Assembly: GCF_024347295.1 (NCBI RefSeq)
Contig: NZ_AP025458.1
Span: 3,038,001-3,102,000, forward strand
Reading direction: 5' to 3'
DNA from: Vibrio artabrorum
Lineage (GTDB): Bacteria > Pseudomonadota > Gammaproteobacteria > Enterobacterales > Vibrionaceae
Length of the DNA: 64,000 nucleotides
Shown here: positions 19,607 to 28,854 of the stretch, piece by piece
Layout of the letters: each line of letters begins with the position of its first letter
Numbering within the stretch: position 1 is the first letter of the stretch
Made by a program: the position numbers and the translations under genes
Notes under the pieces: model-generated
Seen by the model: only the letters and a program-made list of their open reading frames with translations
The model's database searches: none
What the model was told of the DNA's origin: nothing

Positions 19607-19802
19607 GCTTTAAATTCAGGAGAGTGGTTTCTACGTTTTCTAGTCATAATCTGTTCCAATGTTTCTGGGTACTATCACAACAGATCAATCACTTAAAGTC
19701 ATGTCCGAAAATTGGGGGCCACTTCTCCGATCTCACGTTAAACTAAATCAACGGCTCAACATGTGACTAATTTGTATAGATACCAATGCTCAGAACCCCA
19801 GG
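19607..19802. other. Non-coding stretch between the repeat and cydX
   Basis: No gene seen. It includes a stretch near 19698-19730 (GTCCGAAAATTGGGGGCCAC) that looks like insertion-sequence debris but cannot be assigned. Confidence 0.35.
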
Positions 19803-19910
19803 TTACTCACTGTCTTTATCCATCATTTCTGAGTGCTCTAACCAAAGAGCGTTGATGATACCGAATGCACAAGCAAGTAGTACACCTAGAATCCATGCGA
19901 AATACCACAT
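19803..19910 (-). CDS. cydX: Cytochrome bd oxidase small subunit CydX
   Basis: 35 aa single-pass membrane peptide: MWYFAWILGVLLACAFGIIN, then NALWLEHSE and an acidic tail. This is the canonical CydX pattern (MWYFxWILG...). CydX stabilises the haem groups of CydAB. It lies 12 bp after cydB with a GGAGCTA Shine-Dalgarno. In the usual Vibrio core cyd locus cydX is followed by ybgE and ybgC-tol; here there is none. Confidence 0.93.
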   Translation of the reverse strand: MWYFAWILGVLLACAFGIINALWLEHSEMMDKDSE

Positions 19911-19922
19911 AGTAATAGCTCC

Positions 19923-21059
19923 TTAGTATAGTGAGTTTTTGTTTTCTTCGATGAACTGGTCATCCAAGCGGCCAAACATCTTGTAGTAAGTCCAAGACGT
20001 GTAAGCTAGGATGATTGGAACCATAACAAACGCTACGCCTGTCATTAGGTTCAAAGTCAGTTCAGATGAAGTTGCATCCCACATTGTCAGACTTTGGCTT
20101 GGCATTAGGTCTGAAGGCATTACGAATGGGAACATTGCGATACCAGCAGTAAAGATAACACCAGCGTTACCAAGGCTTGACGTTAGGAACGCGATACCAC
20201 ACTTCTCTAGGCGAGATGCCAATACAGCTAGAAGCGGCATAGCAACACCTAGTACAGGTGCAGCCCATAGTAGTGGGTAAGCTTCGAAGTTGTTCATCCA
20301 CGCACCAGCTTCACGGATAACCTCTTTGTTTAGAGGGTTAGAAGCCGCTGCAGTGTCGATACCACCTACGATAACGTAGCCTTCGATGCTTTGGATCCAG
20401 AAACCAGCAACCACAAATGCAACCACTGTTAGTAGACCAGTAAGCTGAGCTACGTTACGAGCACGAGTATGTACTTCGCCAGTTGTCTTCATTTGAAGCC
20501 AAGTTGCACCTTGCATCAGGATCATGAACAAGCTTACTAGACCACATAGCAGAGCAAATGGGTTTAGTAGACCAAAGAATGAACCGTGGTACGTTGGCAT
20601 TAGGAATTCATTCAACTGGAATGGAACACCTTGTAGAAGGTTACCAAACGCTACACCAAAGATGATTGGTGGAACGAAACCACTGATTGAGATACAGATA
20701 TCCCAAGTGTCACGCCATTTTTTATCTTCAATCTTTGAACGGTAATCAAGACCGATTGGACGTAGCCAAAGTGCCGCTAGAGTTAGGATCATCGCTAGGT
20801 AGAAACCAGAGAACGATGTCGCGTAAACCAAAGGCCATGCTGCGAACAATGCACCACCAGCAGTGATAAGCCATACTTGGTTACCATCCCAGTGAGGTGC
20901 GATCGAGTTAATCATTACACGACGTTGCGTGTCGTTTTTACCGATAATAGGTACAAGTGCGCCCACACCCATATCGAAACCGTCAGTAATTGCAAAGCCA
21001 ACTAGTAGAACACCGATCAGTACCCACCAGATGGATCGCAAGATTTCGTAATCAAACAC
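19923..21059 (-). CDS. cydB: Cytochrome bd ubiquinol oxidase subunit II
   Basis: 378 aa, polytopic (about nine membrane helices), starting MFDYEILRSIWWVLIGVLLVGFAITDGFDMGVGAL, a typical CydB N terminus. It pairs with CydA to form the bd quinol oxidase, an oxygen reductase of high affinity that resists NO, sulfide and cyanide better than haem-copper oxidases. It lies 17 bp after cydA. Base composition is like core Vibrio genes, unlike the AT-rich doxX/cfa neighbours. Confidence 0.95.
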   Translation of the reverse strand: MFDYEILRSIWWVLIGVLLVGFAITDGFDMGVGALVPIIGKNDTQRRVMINSIAPHWDGNQVWLITAGGALFAAWPLVYATSFSGFYLAMILTLAALWLRPIGLDYRSKIEDKKWRDTWDICISISGFVPPIIFGVAFGNLLQGVPFQLNEFLMPTYHGSFFGLLNPFALLCGLVSLFMILMQGATWLQMKTTGEVHTRARNVAQLTGLLTVVAFVVAGFWIQSIEGYVIVGGIDTAAASNPLNKEVIREAGAWMNNFEAYPLLWAAPVLGVAMPLLAVLASRLEKCGIAFLTSSLGNAGVIFTAGIAMFPFVMPSDLMPSQSLTMWDATSSELTLNLMTGVAFVMVPIILAYTSWTYYKMFGRLDDQFIEENKNSLY

Positions 21060-21076
21060 CTTTTTGTCTCCTTGTC

Positions 21077-22663
21077 TTACGCTTCTATTTGGCGACTAAC
21101 TTTGTCTTCAACAGAGTCAGCGTTTTGCTCGAAGTGGTAGCGACCAGTTTTCAGGCTGCTTGGACCTTTACGAGCGAATTTCACCATTAGGTATGCTTCT
21201 GCAATTAGGAATGTGGTGTATAGTGCTAGGATTGCAAATAGTGAAGTCCAGATTTCACTTGTTGTCAGTGCTGAAGCAGCAACGTGTACCGGTAGGATTT
21301 CATTTACAGCCCACGGTTGACGACCATACTCAGAAACGAACCAACCTGCTTCGATAGCAATCCATGGAAGTGGAATACTGAACAATGCAGCTTTAAGAAT
21401 CCATGGTTTCTGTTCGATCTTCTGACGACATGTTTGGATGAATGACGCACCAAATCCGAATAGCATGATGAAGCCACACGCAACCATGATACGGAGCGAC
21501 CAGAATAGCGGCCATACTGTTGGGATTGAATCATCCGCAGCGGCTTGGATTTGGTCTTCAGTCGCGTCAACAACCTTGTCTGTGTAACGTTTTAGAAGTA
21601 GACCGTAACCTAGGTCACCTTTCACTTCGTCAAATGCAGTCATGTTTGCTTCAGACTTGTCGCCTGCACGCAGTTTTTCAAGCAATTCGTATGCGTATAT
21701 ACCGGTACGGATACGGTCAACGTGCTCTTCACGTAAGTCATGTAGACCTGTTACTTTCTCGTCAAATGAACGTGTCGCGATGATACCCATTATGTAAGGG
21801 ATCTTAATTACGTAATTGGTGTTCATTGTTTCTTGGTTCGGTAAACCAAACAAGGAGAGAGCCGCTGGTGCTGGCTCTGTGTGCCATTCAGCTTCTACTG
21901 CTGCTAACTTCACTTTTTGAACTTCACCAAGTTCGTAACCAGATTCATCTCCTAGCACGATAGTAAACAAGATTGCTGCCATACCGAAAGAAGCTGCGAT
22001 AGCGAACGAACGACGAGCGAACGCCACATCACGGCCTTTTAATAAGTAGTAAGAACTAATACCTAGAACGAACATTGCACCACACGTGTAACCAGACGCG
22101 ACTGTGTGTACAAATTTAACTTGCGCTACAGGGTTTAGTACAACGTCTGCGAAGCTCATCATTTCCATACGCATAGATTCAAAGTTGAACTCAGCGCCAA
22201 CTGGGTTTTGCATCCAGCCGTTCGCAATAAGAATCCAAAGTGCAGAGAAGTTAGAACCCAGAGCAACCAACCAGGTTACAGCTAAGTGTTGATGTTTTGA
22301 TAAACGATCCCATCCGAAGAAGAATAGGCCAACAAAAGTTGACTCAAGGAAGAAAGCAACCAGTGCTTCGATCGCCAGTGGGGCACCGAAGATGTCACCT
22401 ACATAGTGGGAGTAGTATGACCAGTTCGTACCAAACTGGAACTCCATGGTAAGACCAGTAGCCACACCCAGTGCAAAGTTAATACCGAACAGCTTACCCC
22501 AGAACTTGGTCATGTCCTTGTAGATTTGCTTGTTCGTCAATACGTACATCGATTCCATAATGGCCAAAAGAAAGACCATACCGAGAGTCAATGGTACGAA
22601 TAGGAAGTGATACATCGCTGTCAGTGCAAACTGAAACCGCGACAGATCAACTACGTCAATCAT
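21077..22663 (-). CDS. cydA: Cytochrome bd ubiquinol oxidase subunit I
   Basis: 528 aa from ATG 22663 ([22 protein letters not shown]), with an AGGAG Shine-Dalgarno. Haem and quinol features: the His in the first helix (FALTAMYHF), the HTVASGY helix with the haem b595/b558 His, the long Q-loop near residues 255-370 (L-type, as in E. coli), and GRQPW. It lies in an island, so it is probably a second copy beside the expected core cydAB near tol; the core copy is outside the window. First gene of cydABX. Confidence 0.95.
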   Translation of the reverse strand: MIDVVDLSRFQFALTAMYHFLFVPLTLGMVFLLAIMESMYVLTNKQIYKDMTKFWGKLFGINFALGVATGLTMEFQFGTNWSYYSHYVGDIFGAPLAIEALVAFFLESTFVGLFFFGWDRLSKHQHLAVTWLVALGSNFSALWILIANGWMQNPVGAEFNFESMRMEMMSFADVVLNPVAQVKFVHTVASGYTCGAMFVLGISSYYLLKGRDVAFARRSFAIAASFGMAAILFTIVLGDESGYELGEVQKVKLAAVEAEWHTEPAPAALSLFGLPNQETMNTNYVIKIPYIMGIIATRSFDEKVTGLHDLREEHVDRIRTGIYAYELLEKLRAGDKSEANMTAFDEVKGDLGYGLLLKRYTDKVVDATEDQIQAAADDSIPTVWPLFWSLRIMVACGFIMLFGFGASFIQTCRQKIEQKPWILKAALFSIPLPWIAIEAGWFVSEYGRQPWAVNEILPVHVAASALTTSEIWTSLFAILALYTTFLIAEAYLMVKFARKGPSSLKTGRYHFEQNADSVEDKVSRQIEA

Positions 22664-22717
22664 GGTAACTCCTATGTGTCTGCTGAATGACACTCTCTAC
22701 ATGTTGCAATTTATATG

Positions 22718-22736
22718 CAAGTGTTATTTACACTTG
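22718..22736. promoter_or_regulatory. Inverted repeat upstream of cydA
   Basis: CAAGTGT-TATTT-ACACTTG: perfect 7-bp arms, 55-73 bp before the cydA ATG. Candidate operator. An FNR-like but degenerate TTGTGATAATTCAA lies just upstream. The regulator is not known. Confidence 0.4.
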
Positions 22737-22919
22737 AAAAATATTGAATTATCACAACGCTTTTTTGCAAAAATACGCTTTGTTGGTTGATTGGATCCTG
22801 CCGAAAATATAGGTTTAATCCATCCGACACGAGCCTGAACTATCCACCTATTTCAAACTCATTTCTCTCTTGGAATAGAGTCAAAACCCCCATTGTGATA
22901 TTGTTAAAGAGCTTGCTAT

Positions 22920-23675
22920 TCAGCCTCGCCATCGCTCTAGAGCGACCGCACCACCAACCTTCGGAAGCATGAATGGTATAGTTACCATGAAGTAATAAAA
23001 TGCTAGCTCCCAGCCTCCTCCCGGCAAAATCCACGTATAACCGACAGAGAAGTGACCACCAACGATTTGAGCAACAACTAGGTAAGATGCAGACATAAAC
23101 GCACCGAATCTTGAGAATACTCCCAGACCAAGTGAAATAGCGGTTGCAAACTCAACAATACCGCCCAATACAATTAGAGCATTTGCTGTTGAATCGGTAA
23201 GAGGGTGACCAACCACCAAATTACCAAATCCATTCGCAAAGAATCCAACTAAACCAGCATCATGAGATGATACGAATAGCTTTTCCGTACAGTGCGTCAA
23301 CCAGTTCAAACCGATAAAAATGCGGATCATGCTAAGTGCAGTTTCAGTCGAACCTTCAACCAGATATGTCTTTCTAAAAACAATGAATGCCTGTAGCAAC
23401 AACGGTATATATGTTACTGCTGCAACCCAACCAATTGCAGTCCAATCATGTTGATCGGCGTTTCGAACTACAATCGTGTTGAAAAACAGCGGGATTAAAA
23501 ATGATAGTGTTAAATTGTTCCTAAAAACATAAGCTGCTACGGGGACCAACAATGCAGCAGCAACAGTGGCTATCATTGACCAAGTTCCGTCATACAACTC
23601 AGCGTTGAACACCGCACTGGCCAAAGTAATTAGACCAGTAATGACGACTATCATAGAATAGTTTTTTCTTTCCAT
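22920..23675 (-). CDS. DoxX-family membrane protein
   Basis: 251 aa, about seven to eight membrane helices. The C-terminal half is DoxX-like: RIFIGLNWLTHCTEKLF, FSRFGAFMSASYLVVAQ, and GHFSVGYTWILPGGGWELAFYYFM. DoxX/DoxD proteins are membrane partners in quinone-linked redox or thiol/oxidative-stress systems; the exact reaction here is unknown. An AGGAGA Shine-Dalgarno lies 6 bp before the ATG. It lies between marR and cydA on one strand, so marR-doxX-cydABX could be one unit, though the gap to cydA is 256 bp. Confidence 0.8.
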   Translation of the reverse strand: MERKNYSMIVVITGLITLASAVFNAELYDGTWSMIATVAAALLVPVAAYVFRNNLTLSFLIPLFFNTIVVRNADQHDWTAIGWVAAVTYIPLLLQAFIVFRKTYLVEGSTETALSMIRIFIGLNWLTHCTEKLFVSSHDAGLVGFFANGFGNLVVGHPLTDSTANALIVLGGIVEFATAISLGLGVFSRFGAFMSASYLVVAQIVGGHFSVGYTWILPGGGWELAFYYFMVTIPFMLPKVGGAVALERWRG

Positions 23676-23728
23676 TTCTTTCTCCTATACAACTACCGCA
23701 TGCGCATGTAGCTGACCTTTTTGTTGTA

Positions 23729-24211
23729 TTACGTTATTTTACTCATGATATTAATTAGAGATTTCTTATCATCATCACTTAAGTTAGAGAACTGTTCTGA
23801 CATCACATCAAAAAATATTGGATGGATTTTTTGCACAAGCTCCAAACCAGATTTAGTTAATGCTACTTTTACACTTCTCTTATCACGAATATCATGTCGT
23901 CTTTTGGTCAGTCCTTTTGACTCAAGTCTATCAACGCGATTAGATAGTGCGCCCGATGAGGGTAAAAGTGTTCTCTCTTTTAATTCTTTTGCAGTAAGCT
24001 CATGCTTACCTCCGGATCTGTATAATGTTGCAATAACGTCGAACTCTGAGGTATTTAGACCGTAAGATTTGCAAAAATTACAACGAGTATTAATTATGTT
24101 ATTAGAAAATAAGACAAATTGAGTATTCAACTTAACATCAATATCAGATAAATTTGGATTGATATCCATCCACTCTCTAAATATTTCTTTGTCTTTACCA
24201 TTATTTTTCAT
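23729..24211 (-). CDS. MarR-family transcriptional regulator
   Basis: 160 aa with a winged helix: YGLNTSEFDVIATLYRSGGKHELTAKEL, then LPSSGALSNRVDRLESKGLTKRR (recognition helix) and the wing DIRDKRSVKVALTKSGLEL. MarR proteins are dimeric repressors that release DNA on binding phenolics or on cysteine oxidation. Two Cys in TRCNFCKSYG near residue 47 could be redox-sensitive (inference). ATG 24211 has GAGGTG 5 bp upstream. AT-rich. Upstream of doxX by 53 bp. Confidence 0.9.
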   Translation of the reverse strand: MKNNGKDKEIFREWMDINPNLSDIDVKLNTQFVLFSNNIINTRCNFCKSYGLNTSEFDVIATLYRSGGKHELTAKELKERTLLPSSGALSNRVDRLESKGLTKRRHDIRDKRSVKVALTKSGLELVQKIHPIFFDVMSEQFSNLSDDDKKSLINIMSKIT

Positions 24212-24393
24212 GCACACCTCAGTTATGACGCTATATGTATTTTAAAACTAGCAATTGGAACTTAGTTACTGCTAACTGAAACATCAAAGTCGAGAAGATG
24301 ACGATGCCAGTTGAGATGACACAAAAGTCTACCAAAAAGATTGGTAAATACTTAATGGTTTTCTTAATTAATGTTAATGGATTCAGTGGCATA

Positions 24394-25542
24394 TCACCCA
24401 ACTCTTCGACCGTTTGGTGATTTAGTTCCCACTTTAGTTAATGACATTTGCCACACGCTTAAATCGCGACAGCGAAAGGCGCCAGCACAACTCAATAGGT
24501 AATATTTCCACATTCGATAAAAGCGTTCGTCATAATCGATTTGTTTTGTCGTCCATGCCTTATGAAAATTTTCATACCAAGCACAAAGAGTCAGGTCATA
24601 GCTCTGACCTATATTGTGCAAGTCTTCCATGTTAAAGGCAGGTTCCATTGCAATAGAGAGCTGCGCCAATGATGGAATTTCACCATTAGGGAATATGTAC
24701 TTATGAATCCAAGGATCATTTGTTGTTGTTGACTCAAAAGAACCGATGGTATGAAGCAAAAAAATTGCATCATCTTTCATGAGTTTATTTGCGCATTTGA
24801 AAAAATCAGAATAATTTGATGAACCAACATGCTCTAGCATCCCAACTGAAACTATTCGGTCATATTTTTCATATGGTTCATATAGTCGATAGTCTTTAAG
24901 GATAAAGTTTACTGGAACATTTTTTTCATCTACTAGGAGAGAACCAAGCTTTGCTTGCTCTTCGGATAGTGTCAATCCATCACAAGTTACACCATATTTT
25001 TCAGCAGCATAGATCATAAAACTGCCCCATCCACAGCCGATATCTAGAATTCGCATCCCCGGTTTTAGGTCTAACTTTTTGCAAATTAAATCAAGCTTTG
25101 CCTCTTGTGCATCATCTAGATTATCTGAGTTATCCCAGTATGCACACGTATATGTCATACGTTTATCTAACATTGCTTTGTATAAATCATTGCCAATATC
25201 ATAATGAAATTGAACGTTTTTCTTTGATAAAGATGTTCCTTGAGGATTAAAGAATTTTTTTACTTTGCTTTTTCCGATGTGCGCTCCAAGAACTAATTTT
25301 TTCTTTAGATCTAATTTCTTATCGATTTTAGAAGCAAGTACTCTAGAGATCATTTCAGCAATGTCATCACAATCCCACATTTTATCCATGTAAGACTCGC
25401 CAAAACCAAGAGAGCCATCTGTTAGCACTCGGTTAAATACGGCAGTGTCATGGATTTGAATGTCCCAAGGTCTATTGCCGTTAATTTTTATGTCTGCAAC
25501 AGCAAGCATTTCTTCAAACATAGCGTACTCACCCTCTTTCAT
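24394..25542 (-). CDS. cfa: Cyclopropane-fatty-acyl-phospholipid synthase
   Basis: SAM-dependent enzyme that methylenates the double bonds of unsaturated phospholipid acyl chains at the inner membrane. ATG 25542 (GGAG Shine-Dalgarno) gives 382 aa, exactly the E. coli length. SAM motif ILDIGCGWGSF; bicarbonate-site residues seen in TCAYW, MLEHVG, LLHTIGS and AWYENF. N-terminal lipid-binding region NGSLGFGESYMD-like (DGSLGFGESYMD here). AT-rich compared with core genes. Divergent from the EamA gene. Confidence 0.95.
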   Translation of the reverse strand: MKEGEYAMFEEMLAVADIKINGNRPWDIQIHDTAVFNRVLTDGSLGFGESYMDKMWDCDDIAEMISRVLASKIDKKLDLKKKLVLGAHIGKSKVKKFFNPQGTSLSKKNVQFHYDIGNDLYKAMLDKRMTYTCAYWDNSDNLDDAQEAKLDLICKKLDLKPGMRILDIGCGWGSFMIYAAEKYGVTCDGLTLSEEQAKLGSLLVDEKNVPVNFILKDYRLYEPYEKYDRIVSVGMLEHVGSSNYSDFFKCANKLMKDDAIFLLHTIGSFESTTTNDPWIHKYIFPNGEIPSLAQLSIAMEPAFNMEDLHNIGQSYDLTLCAWYENFHKAWTTKQIDYDERFYRMWKYYLLSCAGAFRCRDLSVWQMSLTKVGTKSPNGRRVG

Positions 25543-25595
25543 TTCTATTTCTCCAAAAGAATTAAATTGAGCAAAGACTTTACTACTCAAGAAGG

Positions 25596-25620
25596 TTTAT
25601 GTAAAGTATATTTACGTAAA
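25596..25620. promoter_or_regulatory. Tandem palindromic 10-mers between cfa and the EamA gene
   Basis: TTTATGTAAA (25596-25605) and TTTACGTAAA (25611-25620), spaced 15 bp start to start in a 96-bp divergent promoter region. TTTACGTAAA is self-complementary. It looks like a two-site operator, possibly for the MarR protein of the same island (inference). Confidence 0.45.
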
Positions 25621-25638
25621 CATTAATTGAGAATTGAA

Positions 25639-26532
25639 ATGAAAATACTTTTGGCGATATTGGCGCCATTGTTATGGGGAACTACTTATGCAGTTTTGAC
25701 AACTTTTTTTAAAGGATGGTCTCCTTTTGCGTTAGCAGTTTGGCGAGCGCTTCCAGCAGGAGTTATTTTACTAGCATTAAGACCGACTCTGCCTACAAAG
25801 CAAGAATTGCCTTGGTTGTTATTGATTGGGTTGCTAAATATAGCGCTCTTCTTTGGTCTTCTTTTTGCTGCTGCTCTTTACCTACCTAGTACTCTGGTAG
25901 GCGTTGGAATGATAGCGCTTCCTGTCATTGGCATTGTTGTTATGGCAGCCGCTCACAAGGTACATCCATCAAAAGTTCAATTTATTTCATCTGCAATTCT
26001 TATTGTTGCGGCTTCATATTTATTCTTAACCTCATCAACATCTATTAGCTTGATTTCAGTAATTTTGCTTATCGGCTCGATGACTGCACTTATTGCAGGC
26101 AGCATTGTAACTAAACATGTAATGAAGACCATAAATTGGTATAAATTATTGACGTGGAAGCTTTTATTTGGTGGGGTAATTCTTCTTCCAATTGCATATT
26201 GGGATGTGAATTTAAGAGGAATTAATTATGTTTCAGCTATTCCTTCATCTCTTCATCAATGGGAAGCAATGGCGTGGTTAGTTATTGGTTTAACTTGTAT
26301 CGCATATGGGGCTTACGTATTCACAATTCCATTGATAACCACTACAGAGTTAAGTTTTTTTGGAACTATCAATCCAATTCTAGCAATGGTTCTAGGAGCA
26401 ACCGTAATGGGAGAACAATTCAGCACAACTCAAATTACGGTAATGATGTGTATGATCGTGTCAAATTTAGCAGCTCAAACATACGAAAGCCTGAAAAAAC
26501 GCCAACCAGAAGCAGTAATAATCGAATATTAG
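25639..26532 (+). CDS. EamA/DMT-superfamily transporter
   Basis: 297 aa, ten predicted membrane helices in two EamA repeats: LLWGTTYAVLTTFFKGWSP in the first and IAYGAYVFTIPLITTTELSFFGTINPILAMVLG in the second. DMT transporters export amino acids, purines or other small metabolites; the substrate cannot be read here. ATG 25639 chosen over TTG 25627. AT-rich. It is divergent from cfa and followed by metK 143 bp downstream. Confidence 0.88.
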   Translation: MKILLAILAPLLWGTTYAVLTTFFKGWSPFALAVWRALPAGVILLALRPTLPTKQELPWLLLIGLLNIALFFGLLFAAALYLPSTLVGVGMIALPVIGIVVMAAAHKVHPSKVQFISSAILIVAASYLFLTSSTSISLISVILLIGSMTALIAGSIVTKHVMKTINWYKLLTWKLLFGGVILLPIAYWDVNLRGINYVSAIPSSLHQWEAMAWLVIGLTCIAYGAYVFTIPLITTTELSFFGTINPILAMVLGATVMGEQFSTTQITVMMCMIVSNLAAQTYESLKKRQPEAVIIEY

Positions 26533-26675
26533 CAAACCCAATAATCATTTTCGTAATTCGAACATGGAAATTGAAAATAGACGTCTAGATGTAGAAATGC
26601 CTACAAAACATATTGTATTTTTCGTGGCAAGCTTGCGTTAGTTAGCCATGAGTAAACCTTAAGATTGGAGCTATC

Positions 26676-27830
26676 ATGACTAAGCACCTGTTCACTTCTG
26701 AGTCGGTATCAGAAGGTCATCCAGATAAAATCGCAGACCAAATCTCTGACGCAGTTCTTGACACAATTATTGAGCAAGACCCAAAAGCACGCGTGGCTTG
26801 TGAAACTTACGTAAAAACCGGTATGGTTATGGTTGGTGGTGAAGTAACGACTTCTGCATGGGTTGATATCGAAGAAATCACTCGTGAAACAGTTCGTGAA
26901 ATCGGCTACGTTCACTCTGACATGGGCTTTGATGCGAACTCGTGTGCGGTTCTAAACACCATCGGTAAGCAGTCTCCAGACATCAACCAAGGTGTTGATA
27001 AGGCAGACCCTAAAGAGCAAGGCGCAGGCGACCAAGGCATCATGTTTGGTTACGCTACAAACGAAACTGAAATTCTAATGCCAGCTCCAATTACTTACTC
27101 TCACCGCCTTGTTCAAAAACAAGCTGAAGTTCGTAAGAGTGGTAAACTAGATTTTCTTCGCCCAGATGCGAAATCTCAAGTAACTTTCCAATACGACCAA
27201 GGTAAGATTGTTGGTATCGATGCTGTTGTTCTTTCAACTCAACACTGTGATTCAGTAACAACACCTGACCTACGTGAAGCGGTAATGGAAGAGATCATCA
27301 AGCCAGTATTACCTTCAGAGTGGATCACTAAAGATACCAACTTCTTCATCAACCCAACCGGTCGTTTCGTTATTGGTGGTCCAATGGGTGACTGTGGTCT
27401 AACTGGTCGTAAAATCATCGTAGATACTTACGGTGGCGCAGCTCGTCACGGTGGTGGTGCGTTCTCTGGTAAAGATCCATCGAAAGTAGACCGCAGTGCA
27501 GCTTACGCAGCACGTTACGTAGCGAAAAACATCGTAGCTGCTGGCATGGCTGACCGTTGTGAAATCCAACTTTCATACGCTATCGGTGTTGCTGACCCAA
27601 CATCTATCATGGTTGAAACGTTCGGTACTGAGAAAGTATCACATGAAATTATCATTGATGCGGTTCGTCAAAACTTCGACCTACGTCCATACGGTCTACA
27701 AGAAATGCTTAACCTGCTTCAACCTATCTACAAGCGGACGGCAGCATACGGTCACTTCGGTCGCGAAGAGTTCCCATGGGAAGCAACGGATAAAGCAGCT
27801 ATCCTACGCGATTTCGCTGACATCAAATAA
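26676..27830 (+). CDS. metK: S-adenosylmethionine synthetase
   Basis: Makes SAM from methionine and ATP; a cytosolic tetramer. 384 aa, complete: [20 protein letters not shown] at the start, [12 protein letters not shown] (signature 1), and [16 protein letters not shown] (signature 2, phosphate loop). TTGGAG Shine-Dalgarno. Sequence and codon choice resemble a highly expressed core Vibrio gene, unlike neighbouring cfa. The normal chromosomal metK is expected elsewhere, so this is probably an extra copy within the island. Supplies the substrate of the adjacent CFA synthase. Confidence 0.96.
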   Translation: MTKHLFTSESVSEGHPDKIADQISDAVLDTIIEQDPKARVACETYVKTGMVMVGGEVTTSAWVDIEEITRETVREIGYVHSDMGFDANSCAVLNTIGKQSPDINQGVDKADPKEQGAGDQGIMFGYATNETEILMPAPITYSHRLVQKQAEVRKSGKLDFLRPDAKSQVTFQYDQGKIVGIDAVVLSTQHCDSVTTPDLREAVMEEIIKPVLPSEWITKDTNFFINPTGRFVIGGPMGDCGLTGRKIIVDTYGGAARHGGGAFSGKDPSKVDRSAAYAARYVAKNIVAAGMADRCEIQLSYAIGVADPTSIMVETFGTEKVSHEIIIDAVRQNFDLRPYGLQEMLNLLQPIYKRTAAYGHFGREEFPWEATDKAAILRDFADIK

Positions 27831-27851
27831 CCGAGTCATGCAAGAATCGAT

Positions 27852-27882
27852 AAAGCCCTCGCCTCTGGTAGAGGGCCTTATT
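27852..27882 (+). terminator. Terminator-like hairpin after metK
   Basis: GCCCTC, a 10-nt loop, GAGGGC, then CTTATTAT. The weak T tail leaves termination uncertain. Confidence 0.55.
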
Positions 27883-27888
27883 ATCTGA

Positions 27889-28213
27889 GTCCAGTTAGTG
27901 ATGAAGCAGCGGCCAAAGCCTTTCTAAAATAAGGCGGTAGCTCAAACGGCTTACCAGAGGAAGCGGTGATAGATGACAATGAAAAACAACACTGCTATCG
28001 ATGAATGAAACAGAAAATTCGACAAGTGCTGGGGCTACACACCTCCAACTATATTTGTGACAGAACCCGCGGCGGCTATAAGCGTGGGGCCTATAAAAGC
28101 AAACCTAGCTTAATTAAAGTTGCAACACGCGTGGAGCAAACTACAAAGACGTATGGCGGGCAGTTGAAGCAATGTCGTCAGGAATTAGAAGACTACAGCG
28201 GCTGGCTCTTTTA
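27889..28213 (+). pseudogene. Unrecognised gene relic between metK and luxS
   Basis: A reading frame runs from about 27933 through a TGA at 28002-28004 and continues from ATG 28005 to TAG at 28211-28213 (69 codons). The peptide on both sides of the stop looks coding (NGLPEEAVIDDNEK before; CDRTRGGYKRGAYKSK after), suggesting an eroded basic protein. I do not recognise the family. It could instead be a real 69-aa ORF. Confidence 0.3.
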
Positions 28214-28295
28214 GCCCCCTAATACGTTAAGGGGAATGAATAGAAATGATGACCAATACGTGTAAGTATTGGAGGTTACAATCAGGAGATATGTA

Positions 28296-28814
28296 ATGCC
28301 TTTATTAGACAGTTTTACCGTAGACCACACACGTATGCATGCTCCAGCAGTTCGTGTGGCTAAAACGATGCAAACTCCAAAGGGAGATACCATCACAGTA
28401 TTTGACTTACGTTTTACGGCACCGAACAAAGACATCCTTTCTGAGAAGGGAATTCACACGTTAGAGCACTTGTACGCTGGCTTTATGCGCAACCACTTAA
28501 GCGGTGATAGCGTTGAGATCATCGATATCTCACCAATGGGTTGCCGTACTGGTTTCTACATGAGTTTGATTGGTACGCCTTCAGAGCAGCAAGTGGCGGA
28601 TGCTTGGGTTGCAGCAATGGAAGACATATTGAAAGTAGAAAGTCAAAACAAGATCCCTGAGCTGAATGAATACCAATGTGGTACAGCAGCAATGCACTCT
28701 TTAGATGAGGCAAAGCAAATCGCGAAAAACATTCTAGAAGCGGGCGTTGCAGTCAATAAGAATGATGATTTGGCACTGCCAGAATCTATGCTGAAAGAGT
28801 TGCGTATTGACTAA
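28296..28814 (+). CDS. luxS: S-ribosylhomocysteine lyase LuxS (AI-2 synthase)
   Basis: Cleaves S-ribosylhomocysteine to homocysteine and DPD, precursor of the signal AI-2. 172 aa from ATG 28296 ([14 protein letters not shown]), with AGGAGAT as Shine-Dalgarno. Metal ligands are in [12 protein letters not shown] and the Cys of [20 protein letters not shown] is also present. In Vibrio the core luxS usually sits next to gshA; here it is in island cargo after metK, so probably a second copy. The partner Pfs nucleosidase is not in the island. Confidence 0.96.
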   Translation: MPLLDSFTVDHTRMHAPAVRVAKTMQTPKGDTITVFDLRFTAPNKDILSEKGIHTLEHLYAGFMRNHLSGDSVEIIDISPMGCRTGFYMSLIGTPSEQQVADAWVAAMEDILKVESQNKIPELNEYQCGTAAMHSLDEAKQIAKNILEAGVAVNKNDDLALPESMLKELRID

Positions 28815-28818
28815 ATTA

Positions 28819-28854
28819 GGCTCTGTCGCATGATAGGGAACTAAACAGTCCATG
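28819..28854 (+). repeat. 36-bp inverted repeat, right copy
   Basis: Starts GGCTCTGTCGCA four bases after the luxS stop; exact inverse of 19571-19606. It is cut on its outer side by the IS5-family element that begins at 28855. Confidence 0.85.
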
